From assembly GCF_910588715.1 (NCBI RefSeq), contig NZ_CAJURG010000001.1, positions 764,661 to 828,660 of the forward strand: a stretch of 64,000 nt of DNA, in the 5' to 3' direction. Numbering within the stretch: position 1 is the stretch's first letter; the number at the start of each line of letters is the position of its first letter. This DNA comes from an uncultured Clostridium sp. GTDB taxonomy: Bacteria > Bacillota > Clostridia > Clostridiales > Clostridiaceae. A program made the position numbers and the translations under genes. This document shows positions 58,377 to 64,000 of this stretch, piece after piece. A model generated the notes under the pieces. That model searched no databases. It saw nothing but the letters and a program-made list of their open reading frames with translations, and was not told where the DNA came from.

Positions 58377-60218
58377 TTAAATTAATATATTAATATTATA
58401 CTCTCTTAACCAAGTATCAACTTGAACTAAATATGCAATCATTTGTGGTCCAGTCATAAGTTGGCCAAACCAAGGTGTTTTATAAGATTCACCTCTTGTA
58501 TTCACTATTTCTTGAACCTTATCTTTATTTATTATTTGTAATATAGGAGAAGTTTTATCGTCTAATATTTTATTCATCATATTGCAAACAATATTAGTGT
58601 ATATAGGATTATGAGTTTTTGGATATGGACTCTTTTTCCTATATATTATATCCTCAGGAAGTATACCAACTAATGCTTTTCTTAATAACCCTTTTTCTCT
58701 TCCATCTAAAAGTTTTACATCTACTGGTAAATTAAAAGCATAATCTACTATTCTATAATCTGCAAAAGGAACTCTAACTTCTAAACTATTATACATACTT
58801 GATCTATCTTTTCTATTTAATAAATTAACCATAAACCATTTTAAATTTAAATAAAATAATTCCCTCATTCTATAAGTTTTTTTATCTTCATTATCTAAAT
58901 GAGGCACTTGTTTTAAGGTTTTCAAATATTCTTCATTAGTAAGTTCTTCAATATTTAAATTTTTTAAATTATCATTTAAAATTGTCTTTCTTTCTCCTAC
59001 AGATCTTGACCATGGAAAAGTATTAGCATTTATCATTTCTTCATTAGTAAACCATGGATATCCAGCAAATAACTCATCTGCACATTCTCCTGATAATCCA
59101 ACAACAAAATCTTTTCTGATTTCTTTGCAAAATAATAATAATGAAGAATCAACATCTGCCATACCAGGCAAATCTCTACTTAAAGTGGCTTCTCTTAATG
59201 AATTTGCTAAATCTTTTTGTTTTAACAAAACGGTTCTATGGTCACTATCTATAAATTTTGCCATTCTTTCTGCAAAGTATTGATCAGAAGTAGGTTGAAA
59301 TAATGATGATTTAAAATACTTATCATTACCTTCATAATCTATAGAATAGGTGGTTAACCTCTTTCCTCTTTCTTTAAAATCAGCTGCTGCTATTGCTGAT
59401 ATTGCTGATGAATCTAGTCCTCCAGATAAAAATGTGCATACTGGCACATCACCTACTAATTGCCTTCTTATTGCATCAATTAACAATTCTCTAACATGAC
59501 TTACTGATTCGTCAATTGTTTCATTTAACTCCTTAGCTTCAACCTTCCAATACTCCCATATCTTCATATTATCTTTTGTTACCAACATGCAATGTGCTGG
59601 AGCAATTTCATTTATTCCTTTATATACAGCACTTCCCGGTGATACAGCTGGTCCTAATGCAAAAAGCTCTGTTAATCCATCTCTATCAATTTCTGCTTTT
59701 ACTTCTGGATGTGCAAGTATTGTTTTAATTTCTGACCCAAAAATTAAAGTGCTTCCCTTTTTAGAATAAAATAATGGTTTAACTCCCATAGCATCTCTAG
59801 CTAAAAATACTTGTTTCTTCTCTTCATCATATATAGCAAAAGCAAATATTCCATTTAATTTTTTAATAGCATCTATTCCCCAAGCAATATATGATGTCAA
59901 TAACACTTCTGTATCAGAATAAGAATCAAAAGTAAAGTTTTCAGCTAGTAATTCTTTTCTTAAATCTTCTGTATTATAAAGTTCTCCATTATAAACTATA
60001 ACGTATTTTTTCCCACCAACAATTTTAATCATTGGTTGTTTACCACCCTCAGGATCAACAACTACTAATCTCCTATGTCCAAGTAATACGTTGTTTGAGT
60101 CATATAATCCTTCGCTATCTGGTCCTCTTCTTTTTAGAGTTCTTACCATTTTGCAAAGTATATCTCTCTTTCCTCTTAAAATTTTATTAAAGTCTACCAT
60201 TCCAGCTATTCCACACAT
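58377..60218 (-). CDS. asnB: Asparagine synthetase, glutamine-hydrolysing
   Basis: 613 residues. The class II glutaminase domain begins MCGIAGMVDF with Cys2 as nucleophile and runs to about 215, including LGHRRLVVVDPEGGKQPM and YNGELYN. The synthetase domain has the pyrophosphatase loop LSGGLDSSAISAIA and later VGLSGECADELFAGYPWF. It makes asparagine from aspartate, ATP and glutamine. The length and SGECADELFAGYPWF form match AsnB rather than the spore AsnO, but this cannot be settled by eye. Monocistronic. Confidence 0.94.
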   Translation of the reverse strand: MCGIAGMVDFNKILRGKRDILCKMVRTLKRRGPDSEGLYDSNNVLLGHRRLVVVDPEGGKQPMIKIVGGKKYVIVYNGELYNTEDLRKELLAENFTFDSYSDTEVLLTSYIAWGIDAIKKLNGIFAFAIYDEEKKQVFLARDAMGVKPLFYSKKGSTLIFGSEIKTILAHPEVKAEIDRDGLTELFALGPAVSPGSAVYKGINEIAPAHCMLVTKDNMKIWEYWKVEAKELNETIDESVSHVRELLIDAIRRQLVGDVPVCTFLSGGLDSSAISAIAAADFKERGKRLTTYSIDYEGNDKYFKSSLFQPTSDQYFAERMAKFIDSDHRTVLLKQKDLANSLREATLSRDLPGMADVDSSLLLFCKEIRKDFVVGLSGECADELFAGYPWFTNEEMINANTFPWSRSVGERKTILNDNLKNLNIEELTNEEYLKTLKQVPHLDNEDKKTYRMRELFYLNLKWFMVNLLNRKDRSSMYNSLEVRVPFADYRIVDYAFNLPVDVKLLDGREKGLLRKALVGILPEDIIYRKKSPYPKTHNPIYTNIVCNMMNKILDDKTSPILQIINKDKVQEIVNTRGESYKTPWFGQLMTGPQMIAYLVQVDTWLREYNINILI

Positions 60219-60360
60219 AATTTCACCTTCTCATTAAATTCATATTACAGAATATGACAAACTTTGTCTTTAAGTGCAAACTTAGTTTTAGCATAAAAGA
60301 AAAGTAGCGTATAAAATTACTTCTTCATAAATCTCATAAATAAAAATTTCATATAAAAAA

Positions 60361-60409
60361 GGAGTTGTATTAATATTAAATTAAAAAACTTCAATATTAT
60401 ACAACTCCC
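60361..60409 (-). terminator. Intrinsic terminator of NSS transporter operon
   Basis: GGAGTTGTATAATATTGAAG pairs with a TTAATATTAATACAACTCC-type arm with bulges. It resembles the hairpin family only loosely. Confidence 0.7.
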
Positions 60410-60449
60410 TTTTCTTGCTAAATGTTTTATATTTTAAATTTGAATTTAA

Positions 60450-60557
60450 CTAATTTATTTCTTTTTCTTTCTTTATAGAGATTACTAATGTAGTTATTAA
60501 ACCACCCCATAACACTATTGCACCAATTGCAAAGTAAATTAATGCTGTTGCAGTCAT
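60450..60557 (-). CDS. MetS-like small subunit of NSS transporter
   Basis: 35 residues: MTATALIYFAIGAIVLWGG.. then a basic tail ISIKKEKEIN. One membrane span with the LWGGL motif matches the MetS/MetP small-subunit family needed for function of some NSS-type methionine and alanine importers. The start is 1 bp after the large-subunit stop region, and the ribosome site GAGGGGG lies inside the end of that gene. It is too short for most gene finders, but the pairing is typical. Confidence 0.85.
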   Translation of the reverse strand: MTATALIYFAIGAIVLWGGLITTLVISIKKEKEIN

Positions 60558-60558
60558 A

Positions 60559-62076
60559 TTAAACTACCCCCTCTTTACTTTTCTTTTCGAATTTCTCTAT
60601 GGCTTTATTTTTCCATGGTCTTCTTGAAACTACTATAGACCCAATTATACCTAATCCAATAATAGACCATCCATAAGCAAATAACGCTGGTAAACTATAT
60701 CCACCATACGGAGTTCTAACTTCTGTTAAAAAGTTACTAACTAACATTATTGTTAGCATTACTGGTATTATAAATTTAACTGTAAAATCCCACCATTTTC
60801 CGATTCTAAAGTATGAAGTTTCATTTGTATGATTTCTAACTTTTTCTGGTTTAATTATCCATCCTATAAATATAGCTTCTAATAATCCTACAACTACAAT
60901 TCCATAACAATTAATGAAATTATCCATTATATCTAACACATATAATCCTGCTCCTGATGCAAATGTTGAGCTCATAATAACTCCTAATAAAGCTATAACT
61001 GAAACAACCTTTTTACGTGACCAACCTGTTTTATCAATTACAGCTGATGATACAGCTTCAACTAATGATACACAAGATGTTAATCCCGCAAAAACTAAAC
61101 AAGTAAAGAATAAACAGCCAAGTATAGTTCCCCATACCCCCATAACTGAAAATACCTTAGGAAAAACTATAAACGCTAGTCCAATACCACTTGAAACAAC
61201 TTCTTCAATCCCAACACCTTGACTTGTTGCCATAAAACCTAAAATTGCAAAAACTCCAATTGCACATAAAAACTCAAATCCACAATTTGCAAATGCAGTC
61301 ATAAATGCACTATTATTTATATCTGTTTTTTTAGGTAAATAGCTTGAATAAGTCATCATTATTCCCATAGCCAAGCTTAATGAATAAAAAACTTGTCCAT
61401 ATGCAGCTATCCAAACTTTAGGCTCCATAACCTTGCTCCAATCTGGAGTAAATAATTTATTTAATCCTAAAGTAGCACCCTCTAGTGTTATTCCCTTTAA
61501 AACAATTATTATCATTATTAAAACTAATGTGGGTAATAAAACTTTATTTAATTTTTCTATTCCACCTTTTACACCCTTATAGCATATAAACCAACTAATT
61601 CCCCAAACTAAAGTTATTCCAATTAATATTGACCAAATAACTGTTCCAAATTGAAAAGGTGATTCTGTAAGTTTTAAAAATCCATTATAAAAATATGAAT
61701 TTGGATCATTGCCCCAACCTTTTGAAAAACTTAGTGTAAAATACTTCATTGCCCAACTTAAAATCATAGAATAATATCCTAATATAAAAAATGCAGTAAT
61801 ACTTGGCCACCATCCAAGCCATTCCCATTTTTTATTTGCTCTTGCCATAGCTAACGGTGTAGAGCCTCTAAATTTATGCCCCATTCCATACTCTAAAATT
61901 AATAGTGGTATACCTGCTGTAAATATAGCAAAAAAGTACGGAACTAAAAATGCTCCTCCTCCATTTTCATAAACTAAGTATGGAAATCTCCATATATTAC
62001 CTAATCCAACTGCTGATCCTACAGCTGCTAATATAAAACCAAACTTTGTCCCCCATTGGTCTCTTTTATTATCCAT
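60559..62076 (-). CDS. Sodium-dependent amino acid transporter, NSS (SNF) family
   Basis: 505 residues with about 12 spans. The first span region WGTKFGFILAAVGSAVGLGNIWRFPYL carries the unwound Na+ and substrate site of LeuT-fold NSS proteins. Later GxGLAFIVFPKVF and LTSCVSLVEAVSSAVIDK are standard. With the MetS-like subunit it probably imports methionine or alanine, as MetPS does in corynebacteria (inference). Promoter at 62111-62139. Confidence 0.9.
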   Translation of the reverse strand: MDNKRDQWGTKFGFILAAVGSAVGLGNIWRFPYLVYENGGGAFLVPYFFAIFTAGIPLLILEYGMGHKFRGSTPLAMARANKKWEWLGWWPSITAFFILGYYSMILSWAMKYFTLSFSKGWGNDPNSYFYNGFLKLTESPFQFGTVIWSILIGITLVWGISWFICYKGVKGGIEKLNKVLLPTLVLIMIIIVLKGITLEGATLGLNKLFTPDWSKVMEPKVWIAAYGQVFYSLSLAMGIMMTYSSYLPKKTDINNSAFMTAFANCGFEFLCAIGVFAILGFMATSQGVGIEEVVSSGIGLAFIVFPKVFSVMGVWGTILGCLFFTCLVFAGLTSCVSLVEAVSSAVIDKTGWSRKKVVSVIALLGVIMSSTFASGAGLYVLDIMDNFINCYGIVVVGLLEAIFIGWIIKPEKVRNHTNETSYFRIGKWWDFTVKFIIPVMLTIMLVSNFLTEVRTPYGGYSLPALFAYGWSIIGLGIIGSIVVSRRPWKNKAIEKFEKKSKEGVV

Positions 62077-62110
62077 ATATTAGGCCCCCTTTTAATTATC
62101 ACTTGTAAAT

Positions 62111-62139
62111 ATAATATATCATTTTACTTTTTTTTTCAA
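62111..62139 (-). promoter_or_regulatory. Promoter of NSS transporter operon
   Basis: TTGAAA (62134-62139), 17 bp, TATTAT (62111-62116) on the minus strand. Otherwise the 356-bp gap 62077-62432 shows only AT-rich DNA and the next terminator. Confidence 0.6.
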
Positions 62140-62375
62140 GTATACTATAAAAATCCATTAACCATAACCAATATTTAATTATTAATTAGATAATAAATTT
62201 ATATTTATATTTAAATTTTTATTTTTTTATACTGTTAAAAGCATTGCTATAACTTATTTACACTTAATTTACATTTTATTAATCTTTTTAATATTTTTCT
62301 ATCTAAGCATATTTTAAACCGTTTTCTTTTATTATTTTTAAGTGTATTACATATTTTTCTATAAAACAAAATAAT

Positions 62376-62426
62376 AAAACAGAAAATATTAAACTAATTT
62401 ATTAATAATTTAATACTTCCTGTTTT
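62376..62426 (-). terminator. Intrinsic terminator of HAD gene
   Basis: AAAACAG..AAATATTAAA pairs with TTTAATACTTCCTGTTTT with small mismatches. Confidence 0.7.
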
Positions 62427-62432
62427 ACTCTA

Positions 62433-63260
62433 TTATTTACCCTTAAATCTATTTAATAAAAATTCAGCAACTCCATCTTCTTCACAACTACCTATTACAT
62501 CAGTAGCTATTTTTTTAATCTCTTCTGCTGCATTTTGAGTAGCATATGATTCATTTGCTAATTCAAACATAGGTATATCATTTAAATTATCTCCAAAGCA
62601 AATAACCTTGCTATAGTCTATATACTTTGATAAATACTTTATTCCATTAGCTTTAGATGCTTCACTGCTATAAGCTTCTAAAAAATAACAATCTTCATAT
62701 ACATCCTTATAATAATTAACAGTTATTCCTTCAATACTTTCAATTTCTTTTGCTATTTTTTTTATCTTTTCATAGTTATCAAAAGCAACAAAATTAATTA
62801 TATTTGCTTCTATAATTGATTCTTTATAATTTTCAATTTGCACAAAAGTTTTTAATCTTTTATCAACTCTTTCTTTATAAAAGTTATATTCATAAACATT
62901 TTCAAAATCCTTATGATATACCCATAAATGATTATCTTTAACACCATATACTAATGGATTTTTATTATATGATTTAAAAATATCTAAAACCTTATGCGCT
63001 GATTCTTTTTCTATTCCTTTAATATCTATATATTTTAACTCTTTTGTATCATATATTAAAACTCCATTCATTAACGCAACTGGTAACTTTAAATTTAAAT
63101 CTTGTAATATTTCTACTGCTGTGGCTGGAGTTCTAGCTGTAGCTACTGTAAAATTAACTCCTTCATCTATTAACTTATTTAAAATTTCTAAAGATTTTTT
63201 AGGAACTTCTCTTTTACTATTAATTAATGTTCCATCTAAATCGGTTACAAATAATTCCAT
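62433..63260 (-). CDS. Cof-type HAD-superfamily phosphatase
   Basis: 275 residues. Motif I LFVTDLDGTLINSKRE, motif II VATARTP, motif III ASKANGIKYLSK (the Lys) and motif IV CFGDNLNDIPMF are complete. The C2 cap (about 85-195) is typical for Cof/YbiV proteins. The ATP-independent phosphatase acts on small phosphorylated metabolites; substrate unknown. Monocistronic between the NSS operon and the SH3 protein. Confidence 0.92.
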   Translation of the reverse strand: MELFVTDLDGTLINSKREVPKKSLEILNKLIDEGVNFTVATARTPATAVEILQDLNLKLPVALMNGVLIYDTKELKYIDIKGIEKESAHKVLDIFKSYNKNPLVYGVKDNHLWVYHKDFENVYEYNFYKERVDKRLKTFVQIENYKESIIEANIINFVAFDNYEKIKKIAKEIESIEGITVNYYKDVYEDCYFLEAYSSEASKANGIKYLSKYIDYSKVICFGDNLNDIPMFELANESYATQNAAEEIKKIATDVIGSCEEDGVAEFLLNRFKGK

Positions 63261-63341
63261 ATTTTTTCTCCTCTTTTGTACTTCTTTTATGTTTGATTAT
63301 TTACATAATAATAAATTAATTATAATTCATAAAAATTTAAA

Positions 63342-63402
63342 GAGTTATATTAGTTTGATTCTTATATATTTATCATTTCCATAAATCAAACCAATATAAC
63401 TC
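63342..63402 (-). terminator. Intrinsic terminator of SH3-repeat gene
   Basis: A 19-bp stem (GAGTTATATTAGTTTGATT) with one mismatch and a 23-nt loop lies after the SH3 gene. Confidence 0.72.
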
Positions 63403-63413
63403 ATTATCTGATA

Positions 63414-64000
63414 TTAACTTGCTATATTAAAATCTACATATTCATTTAATATATATCCATTTGTGCCGTTATATTGAATTTTACTCCATTCACCCTTATC
63501 CTCTATTATAGAAACTTTCTCTCCCATAGCTATTGTTCCTATAATAGCTGATTCATAATTAGATTCATCTCTAACCTTTAAAGATAAAGTTACAGCAGTT
63601 CCTTCTCTTAAAATGCTATTTTCTTCAATACTTCTAGTATTAACTAAAACATAATCTTTGCTTACATAACCATATCCACTTCCATATTTTATCTTATACC
63701 ATGTCCCACTTGTTTCTACTATTTCTATCTTTGCTCCATTATTTAATGAGCCTATTACTGAATAGCTTGTTCCTGCTCCACTTCTTACATTTAGTGCGCC
63801 ATTTACCTTTACTGTCCCACTTTTTACAGTACTACTTGAATTTGATCCTCCAGCATTTGTCCCAGAATTTGAACCTCCTCCGTTATTAGAGCTTCCACTA
63901 TTACTAGAACCACTACTACTTGTCGATACTGTCACATAATCCTTACTTACATAACCATATCCACTTCCATATTTTATCTTATACCATGTCCCACTTGTTT
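63414..64000 (-). CDS. Bacterial SH3-repeat secreted protein, N-terminus beyond window
   Basis: The readable C-terminal part (about 195 residues) has three SH3b domains: the end of one (TSGTWYKIKYGSGYGYVSKDYV), a Ser/Gly/Asn linker, a second (LNVRSGAGTSYSVIGSLNNGAKIEIVE) and a third (LSLKVRDESNYESAIIGTIAMGEK). The frame stays open through the window edge, so the internal GTG at 63935 is not the real start. SH3b domains anchor hydrolases and adhesins to the cell wall; the catalytic part is presumably upstream in the mRNA, outside this window. Confidence 0.87.
   Translation of the reverse strand, partial: TSGTWYKIKYGSGYGYVSKDYVTVSTSSSGSSNSGSSNNGGGSNSGTNAGGSNSSSTVKSGTVKVNGALNVRSGAGTSYSVIGSLNNGAKIEIVETSGTWYKIKYGSGYGYVSKDYVLVNTRSIEENSILREGTAVTLSLKVRDESNYESAIIGTIAMGEKVSIIEDKGEWSKIQYNGTNGYILNEYVDFNIAS
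63649..64000. repeat. 67-bp direct repeat encoding SH3b segment
   Basis: Copies at 63649-63715 and 63934-64000 differ at two of 67 positions. The second reaches the window edge and may continue. Such near-identical repeats within one gene permit domain number changes. Confidence 0.85.

Noticed and set aside
1..64000. tRNA or rRNA genes
   Set aside because: No GC-rich cloverleaf or rRNA-like stretch was seen in any intergenic region; the whole window is uniformly AT-rich outside coding genes.

Overview
The window is AT-rich (about 27% GC by eye) chromosomal DNA from an anaerobic Firmicute, most likely Clostridium sensu stricto. Evidence: anaerobic class III ribonucleotide reductase (nrdD-nrdG), an anaerobic CbiK-type cobaltochelatase in a hemA/C/B/L cluster with no late heme genes, a formate/nitrite channel, a ferredoxin, AT-only codon preference, frequent TTG/GTG starts and long intrinsic terminators. 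I see no rRNA, tRNA, CRISPR array, insertion sequence or prophage.

Layout. 1-4.2 kb: a HAD phosphatase (cut by the window edge) behind a DeoR regulator, then a PadR / HAAS-SEDS / VanZ run. 4.2-9.3 kb: a patchwork of small accessory genes (DUF3784 and DUF1648 membrane proteins, two GNATs, a twice-frameshifted secreted-protein pseudogene, an orphan GH36 alpha-galactosidase C-terminal fragment behind an intact-looking promoter and operator, and a YdcZ-type transporter pair). 9.5-14.9 kb: MFS exporter, TM2 protein, VanY carboxypeptidase, patatin. 15-21.3 kb: a maltose/maltodextrin ABC operon (MalE, small membrane protein, MalF with an extra ~275-residue cytoplasmic N-terminus, MalG, MsmK/MalK ATPase) under two cre-like CcpA sites. 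21.6-30.1 kb: small genes including an orphan tandem-repeat peptide, superoxide dismutase, ABC-F ATPase, a lone PotD, RidA, IlvE, a BFD-like [2Fe-2S] protein and a ferredoxin. 30.3-38.6 kb: formate/nitrite channel and the tetrapyrrole operon leading from glutamyl-tRNA to (cobalt-)sirohydrochlorin. 38.8-46.3 kb: lipoprotein, nrdG, nrdD, metA, HAD phosphatase, lone ATP-cone. 46.5-51.6 kb: L,D-transpeptidase, permuted NlpC/P60-like protein, ferritin-like protein, homoserine dehydrogenase, frameshifted degV. 51.7-58.1 kb: a purine nucleoside BMP-type ABC transporter with two lipoproteins. 58.4-64 kb: asparagine synthetase, NSS transporter with its tiny MetS-like subunit, HAD phosphatase and an SH3-repeat protein cut by the window edge.

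Most striking feature. nrdD is split by a 1143-bp group I intron (41318-42460, minus strand) carrying a GIY-YIG/NUMOD3 homing endonuclease gene. Splice sites can be placed to the base: exon 1 ends ..ATGGGT, the intron ends in G, and the joined exons restore the conserved MGCR motif in a 707-residue NrdD. The predicted P1 (AUGGGU/GCUCAU with a U.G at the splice site) and P7 (GACUAU/AUAGUC) helices are present. The intron lies immediately before the codon of the conserved MGCR cysteine. Two NrdR-like boxes 32 bp apart lie upstream.

Other notable points: three different regulatory devices on the purine transporter genes (PurBox-like pair within a consensus promoter, a guanine-type purine riboswitch, and an unclassified structured leader); a family of related AT-rich long hairpins recurring at intergenic ends; and decayed genes with recognisable lesions.
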